Positions 21,401 to 32,421 of a stretch of DNA of 64,000 nt are shown one piece after another. Where the stretch lies: NCBI GenBank assembly GCA_018398805.1, contig JAGFBZ010000341.1, forward strand, positions 42,501 through 106,500, given 5' to 3'. Source of the stretch: Hirundichthys speculiger. Its lineage: Eukaryota; Chordata; Actinopteri; Beloniformes; Exocoetidae. The stretch's first letter is position 1. Every line of letters starts with the position of its first letter. Below the pieces are notes generated by a model. That model was not told the origin of the DNA and ran no database searches. It saw only the letters and a program-made list of their open reading frames with translations. The position numbers were made by a program, and so were the translations under genes.

Positions 21401-23117
21401 ACCATCAAACCCGTGGGTCCTCAGGAATTTGATGGAAGACTGGATGAACTTCTGACGGTTGGCCTCAGTGGACACCATGATGGAGAACCTGCAGGAACGA
21501 TTGAATCCTGTTTTCATCCCAAACAACCCTTAAAGCTGGTTTCTTAGCCTTTAGCTGCAGGTCAGAGATTGATATTCACATAAAAGGAACCAAAAACATC
21601 CTCGTCTCAATTAAAAGGTTTGGATGTTTTACATTTTTTTTTAACGGCTGCTTTCCACTGTGTCTAAGACGGTCATGTAGTTTGAAATGTTGCTTACTGT
21701 GCTGAACCAAAGTTCCATCCACCGACAGCCAGCAGAGTCTTCAGGTTAGGATTCCTGGAAGCAAAGGAGAAGGTAGTTTGAGGTTTCTACCAAAGCTTGT
21801 TATGGATTACTAGAGCAGAAACTCAGAAACTCTGAACTAGGGCTGTAGCGATACACTTATCTTGTGATACGATACGATACACGATATTCAGCTCACGATA
21901 TGATATATATCGATATTCATCTTACAATACATTTACATCATTTTCTGAAAGATTTTAAAGGGACAAAGTGATTTTGGTGACATCTTGTGAGTGTTCCAAT
22001 GACTTTGTGGAATTAATTGAACTGAAAGCATCAATTACACATTATATGGCTGACAGGCAGCTTGCAAATGCTGGACAAAATGAATAAAAGATGTGTTGAG
22101 AAAAATAGTTTCATTTATTTAAACAGTGCAAATTGTTGCTTGAAAGCTATTAAAGGTGGGACACGGGGGTTTTGAAAGAAGCTTCGATACTCGCGGCTGA
22201 AAAAAATCGATACTCGATATAGGGCTGCACAATTAATCGAAAAATAATCGAAATCGTGATTTTTGGTTGCCACGATTAAAATTTTGAAAATCGTGATTAA
22301 TCGTGACCATGTACAATGTAGTGACCTGCCTTTGGGCGTTCTTGAAGCTAAGACATGTTTACAGGCTGGTGTTTATGGCCAAAAATCTCTAGGACCGCCT
22401 AAGTTTCATGCTTCTGCCTTTTATATAATTTGTCCATCCCTTATTCAATACTTTCTTGGTTACATTTCATATCGGGATTTTAAATAACATTCTGAACAAA
22501 AAATATTTTTAATTGTTGAATAATCTTGATTAATAATCGTAATCGTGATTTTGATCCAAATAATCGTGATTATCATTTTTTCCATAATCGTGCAGCCCTA
22601 ACTCGATACTTGATAAAATATCGACATATATATCACAGAATCGATAAAATCGCTCTGAACCAGCTCTCTACGACGTCCACTTACTTGCTCTTCAGCGCGT
22701 TGAAAGACTTGTAGAGGACGTCATCGTTCCACTCGTAGGTGACCAGCTCGTTGTTCTGGTTGATGATGGAGAAGGCGTAGATGAGGGTGTTGCAAAGGAA
22801 GGGGTCCACATTCTGAGGCGTGAACTTGCCCTCACCGGGCCTGTACTGGGACCAGTTGGTGAAGTAGCACTCCATCCTGCTGGCGGAGCCTTTAAAGGGA
22901 GCAAAGGAACGTCAGAGAGGGATTTAAAACACCTGAACGACAGCAGGGGATGGAAATAAAAAGACCTCATAACTTACCCAGGTGGCCCAGCACCAGACAT
23001 AAGCCTTAATCAAACAAAAGAGGAAGAAATAAATACACACATTCTGCAACGGAGGAATATATGATAGAAATACAGACCATTCATTAAAATACCTGCAAGA
23101 ACTGTGAGTCTGGACAT
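18487..23117 (-). CDS. chia: Chitinase B: acidic chitinase (GH18 + CBM14) with a 2-bp exon 5 deletion
   Basis: Secreted chitinase cleaving beta-1,4 bonds of chitin. Exons: 23093-23117, 22978-23004, 22685-22889, 21698-21754, 21325-21488, 21095-21219, 20884-21007, 20610-20792, 20388-20504, 20158-20290, 18487-18815. Signal peptide [18 protein letters not shown]. The barrel has [14 protein letters not shown], catalytic [11 protein letters not shown] (Glu at residue 140, as in mammalian CHIA), MTYDFHGTW and a Thr/Pro-rich linker ([12 protein letters not shown] type). The ChtBD2 has six Cys and ends ACKCCAWP. Intended length is about 496 aa. Exon 5 is 164 nt where gene C and gene E have 166: CAGAGGTTC in C reads CAGGTTC here. 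As written the frame shifts after PEDKQ and stops nine codons into exon 6, so this is a fresh pseudogene or a sequence error. All splice sites are canonical. Confidence 0.85.
19413..19994. mobile_element. Possible DNA-transposon relic in intron 10 of gene B
   Basis: The right end reads TAAGGGATCACTGTA and the left ATAATGATCCCAATTCGC, loosely inverted (TGATCCC...TTCGC). The interior has a GCGTGTTAGCCGCTAATTA stretch. The class is unassigned and the boundaries are approximate. Confidence 0.35.
21839..22620. mobile_element. Outer hAT-like element in intron 3 of gene B
   Basis: The left end TAGGGCTGTAGCGATACAC and (ACGATAC)-rich sequence are typical of non-autonomous hAT repeats in fish. It is interrupted by a second element at 22220-22600. 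The right terminus was not identified precisely. Confidence 0.5.
22220..22600. mobile_element. Nested hAT MITE with 8-bp target duplication
   Basis: Termini TAGGGCTGCAC and GTGCAGCCCTA are perfect inverted repeats, followed inward by AATTAATCG / ATAATC sequence. They are flanked by a perfect 8-bp duplication ACTCGATA (22212-22219 and 22601-22608). It inserted into the outer element, 85 bp from the exon 3 donor of gene B. Confidence 0.85.
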
Positions 23118-23246
23118 AATGGTTTCAAAGCTCAACCAGAGTCAGGCGAAGAATGCTTTAGGAAGCTCGGTACGAGGAGGTGTTTCTTCTTGCAGACTGG
23201 CGTCAGGTGCAGATGGAAGACCTGCTCTGATGCAGCAGCGTTGGAC

Positions 23247-23254
23247 CTTTTATA
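23247..23254 (-). promoter_or_regulatory. TATA box of chitinase B
   Basis: TATAAAAG on the minus strand, 130 bp upstream of the ATG. A GATA-type site (CTTATCA on the minus strand) lies at 23301-23307. A 14-bp inverted repeat follows further upstream. Confidence 0.7.
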
Positions 23255-23322
23255 CGCTGCTGCTGCAGGCGGAGGCAGGTGGGTCTGTCACATCGTCTTT
23301 TGATAAGACGCACGGTGACGTG

Positions 23323-23354
23323 TGGACAATAATTGATGAGTCAATTATTGTCCA
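23323..23354. promoter_or_regulatory. Perfect 14-bp inverted repeat in the chitinase B promoter
   Basis: TGGACAATAATTGA, spacer TGAG, then TCAATTATTGTCCA. The arms match perfectly. It lies about 70 bp upstream of the TATA box and contains AATAATTG/CAATTATT homeodomain-like cores. Function is inferred from position only. Confidence 0.6.
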
Positions 23355-23956
23355 AGACGCTCTCAACAGCAGGTAATTTAGGCCAGTGGAGGTGTGACTT
23401 ATCAAGATATCGCTGATCTGAGAAAGTGACCTTGGAGTTGATGGCACTGCTGACAGCAGAAGTTTAGTTTGTAGCTGCTGTGGTAACTGGGTGACGTAAT
23501 ACCGCTGATTAATTAAAACAGAGCTCTAGTTAGTCTAAAGAAAATCCAGAACCCCATCTTTTAATCCCAATTTTTGATTTTTATGTGTGTAAAAACATAA
23601 ATAGGATAATCTAATCCTAAAAGTTTTAATTTTAGGCAAAAACAACATCACCCTTTTCACCTTGCCAATATTTATTTAACAAAAATTAGGGCATGCAGGG
23701 GGAAGTCACAATGTGAAGATGTCTGTCTGACTGCTGGAGACTGGCTGGAACTGGGTCATGTGACAGGATGGAGATCTCCAAACACAGCAGCAGGTTCTAC
23801 ATCAGAATGATTGGAAGGAGAGCAGAGTTGAGGTTTTGGTTGGTCCAGTCCAAGTCCAGACGACGGCCTGAGTGACAACCTGACTACTGTGGTGGGACCT
23901 TCAGAGAGCTGTGGAGAAGCGACTGGACCAGAGAGACTGATGAGGTTCATTCAGGG

Positions 23957-24104
23957 AGTAACGTCTTCACGGTGCTGCTGGTGGATCTACATCTACAATA
24001 GATCTACATCTGCAGTGGATCCACATCTGCGGTGGATCCACCACAGATGTAGATCCACCGTAGATGTAGATCCACCTCAGATGTAGCACTGTGAAGACGT
24101 TACT
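23957..24104. repeat. 148-bp palindrome opening the 17-bp array
   Basis: AGTAACGTCTTCACGGTGCT at 23957-23976 pairs (19 of 20) with 24085-24104. Between them 17-bp satellite units switch orientation around a GGTGGATCCACC centre near 24031. A second orientation switch with the same 12-bp centre lies at about 24175. Confidence 0.85.
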
Positions 24105-26209
24105 ACGGTGGATCTACATCTGCGGTGGATCTACATCTGTGCTGGATCTACATCTACGGTAGATCTACATCTACGGTGGATCCACCACAGATGTAGATCC
24201 ACCGCAGAAGTAGATCCACCGCAGATGTAGATGGATCTACATCTGCGGTGGATCTAGGGTGGATCTACGGTGGATCTACATCTGCTTTGTATCTACGGTG
24301 GATCTACATTTGCGGTGGATCTACATCTGCGGTGGATCCACATCTACGGTGGATCTACGGTGGATCTACATCTGTGGTGGATCTACATCTGCGGTGGATC
24401 TACATCTGAGGTGGATCTATGGTGGATCTAGATCTGTGGTGGATCTACATCTGTGGTGGATCTACATCTGCGGTGGATCTACATATATACGGTGGATCCA
24501 TATCTGCTTTGTTTCTACTGTGGAGCTACATCTACGGTGGATCTACGGTGGATCTACATCTGCGGTGGATCTACATCTGAGGTGGATCTACATCTGAGGT
24601 GGATCTACATCTGCGGTGGATCTACATCTGCGGTGGATCTACATCTGAGGTGGATCTACATCTGAGGTGGATCTATGGTGGATCTAGATCTGCGGTGGAT
24701 CTACATCTGCGGTGGATCTACATCTATGGTGGATCTACATCTACGGTGGATCTACATCTACGGTGGATCTACATCTGCGGTGGATCTACATCTGAGGTGG
24801 ATCTACATCTGAGGTGGATCTATGGTGGATCTAGATCTGCGGTGGATCTACATCTGCGGTGGATCTACATCTATGGTGGATCTACATCTACGGTGGATCT
24901 ACGGTGGATCTACATCTGCGCTGGATCTACATCTGCGGTGGATCCACATCTACGGTGGATCTACGGTGGATCTACATCTGTGGTGGATCTACATCTGCGG
25001 TGGATCTACATATATATGGTGGATCCATATCTGCTTTGTTTCTACTGTGGAGCTACATCTACGGTGGATCTACGGTGGATCTACATCTGCGGTGGATCAA
25101 CATCTACGGTGGATCTACATCTACGGTGGATCTACGGTGGATCTACATCTGCGGTGGATCTACATCTACGGTGGATCTACATCTGCGCTGGATCTACATC
25201 TGCGGTGGATCTACATCTGCGGTGGATCTACATCTGCGGTGGATCTACATCTATGGTGGATCTACATCTACGGTGGATCTACGGTGGATCTACATCTGCG
25301 GTGGATCTACATCTGCGGTGGATCTACATCTATGGTGGATCTATAGTGGATCTACGGTGGATCTATGGTTGATCTACGGTGGATCTATGGTTGATCTATG
25401 TCTACGGTGGATCAACATCTACAGTGGATCTGCGGTGGATCTACATCTGCGCTGGATCTACATCTACGGTGGATCTACGGTGGATCGACATCTGAGGTGG
25501 ATCTACGGTGGATCTACATCTGCAGTGGATCTACATCTGCAGTGGATCTACATCTACGGTGGATCTACGGTGGATCTACATCTGCGGTGGATCTACATCT
25601 GAGGTGGATCTACGGTGGATCTACGGTGGATCTACATCTACGGTGGATCTACGGTGGATCTACATCTGCGGTGGATCTACATCTGCGGTGGATCTACATC
25701 TATGGTGGATCTATAGTGGATCTACGGTGGATCTATGGTTGATCTACGGTGGATCTATGGTTGATCTATGTCTACGGTGGATCAACATCTACAGTGGATC
25801 TGCGGTGGATCTACATCTGCGCTGGATCTACATCTACGGTGGATCTACGGTGGATCGACATCTGAGGTGGATCTACGGTGGATCTACATCTGCAGTGGAT
25901 CTACATCTGCAGTGGATCTACATCTACGGTGGATCTACGGTGGATCTACATCTGCGGTGGATCTACATCTGAGGTGGATCTACGGTGGATCTACGGTGGA
26001 TCTACATCTATGGTGGATCTATAGTGGATCTGTGGTGGATTTACGGTGGATCTACATCTATGGTGGATCTACATCTGTGGTGGATTTACGGTGGATCTAC
26101 ATCTGTGGTGGATTTACATCTGCGGTGGATCCACTTCTATGGTCGATCTACGGTGGATCTATGGTTGATCTATGTCTACAGTGGATCAACATCTACAGTG
26201 GATCTGACT
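23983..26209. repeat. 17-bp minisatellite with 370-bp higher-order units
   Basis: The unit is GCGGTGGATCTACATCT, with interspersed short units GGTGGATCTAC. A nearly identical block recurs at 25381-25750 and 25751-26120, and partly again near 26155. All ORFs here are 17-residue repeats created by three units (51 nt) and are not considered genes. Confidence 0.94.
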
Positions 26210-26215
26210 CCTGTT

Positions 26216-27719
26216 GAGTTTAGAGGGGACTTACTTGGGGACTACTACCCACATTATTATCATCAGTATTTTCTATTTGGCTTTGGTTTTTGTAATTAAA
26301 TAATGACACAAAATGAAAAAATAGTCAATGTTTTTGTATCTCTGAGGTTGTATTTGTCCAATAATAAGATAATAAGATCCAGTACAGTAGGATGATTTCT
26401 CTTATGATTTTACAGAAAAAAACAAAACAAAAGACCAACCTATGCACATGACTACCATATCATATCACCTTTATCGCGGTCATGGCTGTAAACCATTATG
26501 ACTATTGCTTTGATAACGTAAAGAAAACAGGTCTCATGTATGTTCAAAGCTTTCGATAACAGTCATCAGCGGTGACGTTGCTGACCTCGACCCTGCTGGA
26601 ACGTCTTCCTTTGCCTCCGCCATGACTCCGCTGGCCTCCCGAGACCACTTTCCAAATAAAACATTACGTTTGGGGGCTTTAATAGGCTCTGGACCCGCTT
26701 CAAACCCGCTGGGGATCTGCTGGAGCCTGGTGGGGGGGTCACCTGCTTTCCAGGTGACCTCCTCTGATTGCTTTATCTTGTTCTGCTGCTCTGATCTCCA
26801 GCCTGGACCTTTGACCATCAAGATACCATGTGGATGTTCTCCTGTCCCACTATTACAATAGCTCTCATCTAGTTTGGGGATAAAAAAAAAAACGAGGCCA
26901 GAACACAATGAACTGTACAGCTTATAGATTAGAAGTCAGTGGTGATGACCCAGCAACCTTTCAGTTACAATAATCAACTGAATCGTTGAAGCTGAGCGTC
27001 CGCTAATGTGTAAATCATTCATCCCTGATGAATGTACCGATGTGACTCAGACTATAGATACTTCCTATAAACATTACTGCCTGTATGTATGGAGATATAC
27101 AGTCCTACAGCAACAAACCATGACTCCACATCACAGAAGACTTTAGACAATAACAAACACTCAGCTTCTAACATCTACTTTGAATGTTATCTCTTCACAG
27201 AGATGTTGTTATCTCTGTTGTCTTTTTACCCTTCAGGCCAGAGGTCCGTTTCAGGAAGCAGGTTGTGAAGGACCCGGGAGCCATGGCAGATTGTGTCAGG
27301 ACCCTGGGGAGAGGTGGGACAATTTGCAGCAGATCTCTGGACCCTGAACAGGGTTCTTGATGTTCATCTAAGATTTGGAGCATTTAACTCCTAATGTGCC
27401 AGTGACTTGCACACAAACGCTGCCACGAGGCTTCATGTCCACATCTCTGTTCATCAGCTATCCAAACATGTTTTTATTGCAGCATGTGTACCTGTTCCCC
27501 TATCACTTACCTGACTGTAAATGCAAAAGCCTGAGGTAAGAGTATTAGAGACAGGTCAACAGGTCCCACAGTAACTTATACTCTAGAAGAAAACAGATAG
27601 GTTACAGTCATATATGAGAATGCAAACAATCCATAGTAACATGAGTGCAGCATTTATAGGTAAACCTTCAGGATAAAACCATAAACTGCACGGGAAGAAC
27701 TGGACAAACCTGTGACATC
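26216..27719. other. Unassigned spacer between two satellites
   Basis: No exon, transposon terminus or RNA gene was recognised. Open frames are short, without homology I can name. Confidence 0.4.
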
Positions 27720-27725
27720 ACCGAG

Positions 27726-29541
27726 GTCTATATAGACGTCATCCAGCGTTTACCTCCACCTGTCTATATAGATGTCATCCCAGCGTTGACCTCCACCTGT
27801 CTATATAGACGTCATCCCAGCGTTGACCTCCACCTGTCTATATAGACGTCATCCCAGCGTTGACCTCCACCTGTCTATATAGACGTCATCCCAGCGTTGA
27901 CCTCCACCTGTCTATATAGACGTCATCCCAGCGTTGACCTCCACCTGTCTATATAGACGTCATCCCAGCGTTGACCTCCACCTGTCTATATAGACATCAT
28001 CCCAGCGTTGACCTCCCACCTGTCTATATATAGATCATCCCAGCGTTGACCTCCACCTGTCTATATAGACGTCATCCCAGCGTTGACCTCCACCTGTCTA
28101 TATAGACGTCATCCCAGCGTTGACCTCCACCTGTCTATATAGACGTCATCCCAGCGTTGACCTCCACCTGTCTATATAGACGTCATCCCAGCGTTGACCT
28201 CCACCTGTCTATATAGACGTCATCCCAGCGTTGACCTCCACCTGTCTATATAGACGTCATCCCAGCGTTGACCTCCACCTGTCTATATAGACGTCATCAT
28301 CCCAGCGTTGACCTCCACCTGTCTATATAGACGTCATCCCAGCGTTGACCTCCACCTGTCTTCTATATAGACGTCATCCCAGCGTTGACCTCCACCTGTC
28401 TATATAGACGTCATCCCAGCGTTGACCTCCACCTGTCTATATAGACGTCATCCCAGCGTTGACCTCCACCTGTCTATATAGACGTCATCCCAGCGTTGAC
28501 CTCCACCTGTCTATATAGACGTCATCCCAGCGTTGACCTCCACCTGTCTATATAGACGTCATCCCAGCGTTGACCTCCCACTGTCTATATAGACGTCATC
28601 CCAGCGTTGACCTCCACCTGTCTATATAGACGTCATCCCAGCGTTGACCTCCACCTGTCTATATAGACGTCATCCCAGCGTTGACCTCCACCTGTCTATA
28701 TAGACGTCATCCCAGCGTTGACCTCCACCTGTCTATATAGACGTCATCCCAGCGTTGACCTCCACCTGTCTATATAGACGTCATCCCAGCGTTGACCTCC
28801 ACCTGTCTATATAGACGTCATCCCAGCGTTGACCTCCACCTGTCTATATAGACGTCATCCCAGCGTTGACCTCCACCTGTCTATATAGACGTCATCCCAG
28901 CGTTGACCTCCACCTGTCTATATAGACGTCATCCCAGCGTTGACCTCCACCTGTCTATATAGACGTCATCCCAGCGTTGACCTCCACCTGTCTATATAGA
29001 CGTCATCCCAGCGTTGACCTCCACCTGTCTATATAGACGTCATCCCAGCGTTGACCTCCACCTGTCTATATATAGACGTCATCCCAGCGTTGACCTCCAC
29101 CTGTCTATATAGACGTCATCCCAGCGTTGACCTCCACCTGTCTATATAGACGTCATCCCAGCGTTGACCTCCACCTGTCTATATAGACGTCATCCCAGCG
29201 TTGACCTCCACCTGTCTATATAGACGTCATCCCAGCGTTGACCTCCACCTGTCTATATAGACGTCATCCCAGCGTTGACCTCCACCTGTCTATATAGACG
29301 TCATCCCAGCGTTGACCTCCACCTGTCTATATAGACGTCATCCCAGCGTTGACCTCCACCTGTCTATATAGACGTCATCCCAGCGTTGACCTCCACCTGT
29401 CTATATAGACGTCATCCCAGCGTTGACCTCCACCTGTCTATATAGACGTCATCCAGCGTTGACCTCCACCTGTCTATATAGACGTCATCCCAGCGTTGAC
29501 CTCCACCTGTCTATATAGACGTCATCCCAGCGTTGACCTCC
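27726..29541. repeat. 37-bp minisatellite, about 49 copies
   Basis: The unit combines CTATATAGACGTCATCCCAG and CGTTGACCTCCACCTGT. Copies are almost identical over 1.8 kb; rare variants gain or lose TA, CAT or one base. Each unit holds a CTATATAG palindrome, an ACGTCA half-CRE, a TGACCT nuclear-receptor half-site and a CACCTG E-box. Such matches are expected by chance in one unit but are multiplied here. Confidence 0.95.
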
Positions 29542-29829
29542 AAAGGATTTTTGGATGCTGCAGCTACCAATGATCACACAAGAGCACGACAAATGCTATT
29601 CTCTTTAGAATAAGAATGACGATGCTTGGTTAGATTTTTATTCAGAGCTCAAGACAGTGCTGCACGCTGTAGCAAAGGTGATCCCAGTCAAACAGCCAAT
29701 CAAAAAACCAATGGAGCTCTCAGTACACATTGTCTTTAGGTGCTTTTCAGAGACCCAGATCTGAGCAAATATTATTATGTATAGCTCATGTTGTTAAATC
29801 TTAATTAAAGAAACAATGGTAAGTAAAAA

Positions 29830-29925
29830 AAAAACAAACAAAAAAACTCCCCTATTGGGAGAAAAACCTTCAAACCAAACAGTGACAAAGAAAAACTCCC
29901 CTTTAAGAGTGGAGTCTAGTCTGTT
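29830..29925 (-). mobile_element. LINE/SINE-type 3' tail fragment, inverted
   Basis: CTCCCCTATTGGGAGAAAAA and AACTCCCCTTTAAGAGTGGA match the reverse complement of 15960-16040 and 34620-34695. Only the conserved central part is present. Confidence 0.6.
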
Positions 29926-30150
29926 GTGATTATAGTAGTTTTCTGGACTATCATAAGAGCATCTTTAGCAAAACTAATAATTTCACCTCTAATTTCTCAG
30001 GATTATGACTGGAATTTGATGTTTTATTTACGGTAGATAAAAGTAATCACCTTTCAAATTTTGTTTTTTACTTGACAACACTTTTTACTATTACACTGAA
30101 ACAACAGTCTTGATTTTTTTAATAAGTGACGAACGAGTGGATTTTTAACA

Positions 30151-30893
30151 CATTAGGTGTGTTTACATGGGAAGTTTAATTCCTCTTTAATTCAGAATTA
30201 AAGTTAAAGCCGAATAAAAGTTACCATGTAAACACTTAATTCCATATGAAAATGTCAATTCCAAATTAAACTTAATTCCGAAGTAAGTGGCTGGTTTATT
30301 CCCATTTTAATTCCGCATTAAGTAATTCCGCGGTCATGTTTACACTCATTCCTCTTTAAATTAATTCCCGTCTTTCTGCGCATGCTAGTTCTCTTGCCCG
30401 TCTGTCGCCATGACGCTTATATTCCGCGCCGGGCTTGTTTTCAAAACGGCAGCACGCAGTAAACGGTGTTCAAGAGCAGAGACGATTTATTTAATAAATA
30501 GCTTGGAGGAACTGGAAATAATTAAAAGAACAGATGGCAGGAAACATAAAAATTGTGAGCTTTTCAAAGCGGCCAGGTTAAATGAAGGAGGTTTCACAGA
30601 TAGAGACGCCACCCAGGTCAAAAATAAGTGGAATGTTGTTGCTAATCGAGTTAGCTAAGTTTGTTTTCTTCCGGTAGAGGTAAAGACGTCCGCCCCCCCC
30701 ATCCAATCAGAACCCTTCCCAACCCCCAGACCTAAAGCGGAGTTGGATAAAGCCGAACAAACGTGTTTTCCATGTAAACCTTCATTCGGAATTACTATTT
30801 CCATGTAAACTGGAAGGAAAATAGTTTAATTCGGAATTATTTAATTCCTAATTTTAATTCCGAATTAAAAAACATCATGTAACCGCAGCTAAT
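30151..30893 (+). mobile_element. DNA element with SANT/Myb-like ORF
   Basis: Inverted ends CATTAGGTGTGTTTACATG and CATGTAACCGCAGCTAATG, with internal runs of TTTAATTC/GAATTAAA. Plus strand 30410-30658 encodes an 82-aa peptide with SRAETIYLINSLEEL and a GFTDRDATQVKNKWN stretch, resembling the Myb/SANT-like DNA-binding domain of PIF/Harbinger-type transposon accessory proteins. No transposase is left. The superfamily is inferred. Confidence 0.6.
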
Positions 30894-31146
30894 GTTTAAA
30901 CACTGTTGTGAAAAAGAAGGCACACTCTCTTCCAGTTCAAATATTTTAATGTATCATAACATTAAAAAGAAAAATAAGAAAAAATAATCTGGAGCTCACA
31001 AGTCCTAAAATGGTGTAAAAACAAGCTCAGATGTACAACAGCAGATGACGTGATAGTTTCCTCCGCGGTTGCTCCATGCTAGCTTAGGATGCACTGAAGT
31101 GAAGATGACTGTTGTGTTCTTCAGTTACAGTCTGTTGGACTGGATT

Positions 31147-31470
31147 ACAACTCTAACACTAGGGGTGTATCATGATACGATATTATCATGATATCATGAT
31201 ATATTGCAATATTCTACGCAGTTAATATCACAATTAAAAGTAGAGATGTAAAAATCAAGTTGCTGTATATTCTTCAGATGATATTGATCATTTAGAGGAC
31301 AAATTGAGTCAAAACTATTTGCTTCAAAACAACCTATTTATTGTTTGTTATAAGTGCGTCTAATACATGAATTTTCCTAAAAAAAATCGATATTAGGAGC
31401 TGAAAAATCGATATCATATTGGGCTGTCGAAAATCATGATATATTGCCAAACCGATTTTTTTCACACCCT
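31147..31470. mobile_element. hAT-like MITE relic
   Basis: Starts GGGGTGTATCATGATACGAT and ends ATATTGCCAAACCG...CACACCC, with an inverted ATCATGATAT core. Similar to the ATCGATA-rich elements in gene B intron 3. No clear target duplication was seen. Confidence 0.45.
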
Positions 31471-31475
31471 TATGT

Positions 31476-32259
31476 ATCACTATAATAAGTGAAGTGGATT
31501 GTACTTGTTGAGCAGGACCGAACAACCTTTGCGTGCTTTACTGGGTCACGTGCCTTGACGATGTTTTTGTGAACTGGCGTCCTACAAGTAAAGTGAATTG
31601 AATTGAACTGAACGTGCACAAAAACAAGAAACAAGAAGGGGCTCCGGGCTGATCCTTGATGCACCTCCACCTGAAACCCAGCCGTTACTCCGACTACACA
31701 ACTCATGTTCCCGTCAAACACGTCCTCTACCTCTCCAACTTTACTTTTCCAACACTCGATATTTATTCACGCAGCACCACAAAACCCCCTCAAGGCTCCA
31801 TCGTTAATAATATTAGATGGCTAACAACATATTACTACCAGATGGTTCAGTCATACATGACACTATCATCAAATCTTGATTTTTTTTTTTTAGGAGCATT
31901 GACGTGCTCCTGACTTGATTTTGTTAGTTGTCATCGGTTGCTTTGCCAAAACTGTGTTTATTGTGAAACGGAGCCGTTATCGATCTGGTTATCAAGCTTC
32001 TCAGGCCTTGAATTGAAATCAAAGTGAAAGCACGGTTTGCATGCCGTCTTAATTCCTTATGTAATTTTACATCTGTGTTAATCTGTTTGATTCAGTTCTT
32101 ATCTGCTGATGCTGTGACAAATTTAGATCGGCTCGTGGCCACGACCTTCAATCCATAAACATACTTGCCTGACCTTTGATAAAACACCACAACTGAACAC
32201 AAGTTCTTTTTCTTTTCTTAATTGTCTGTCAAACAATATTTCGACATAGCATGAATCCT
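31476..32259. other. 3' flank of chitinase C, no gene seen
   Basis: Contains a short TTGAATTGAACTGAA tail (about 31596-31612) that may be another LINE-type end. Otherwise unassigned. Confidence 0.35.
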
Positions 32260-32289
32260 TTTATTTTGATTGAGCAACAACATGCTAAT

Positions 32290-32295
32290 TTTATT
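32290..32295 (-). terminator. Polyadenylation signal of chitinase C
   Basis: AATAAA on the minus strand, 127 bp beyond the TGA stop. A second AATAAA lies at 32260-32265. Confidence 0.55.
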
Positions 32296-32421
32296 TATCT
32301 CATTGGACTTGTTTCCTAACTTCATGGTGTCACACGTATGGTCAAGATGAACAAATACACATGTGTTTTTCCCTTGGCATGTCCAGTTGACTGTAGCGGC
32401 AGTAATCCTGCGGCGGGCGCT

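Noticed and set aside
23889..26299. Several 100-257-aa ORFs rich in VDLHLRWIYICGG
   Set aside because: Three 17-bp satellite units (51 nt) make a 17-residue repeat in any frame; no start context, domain or splice evidence.
27726..29541. CRISPR-like array of 37-bp repeats
   Set aside because: Units are contiguous with no spacers, and the context is a vertebrate genome.
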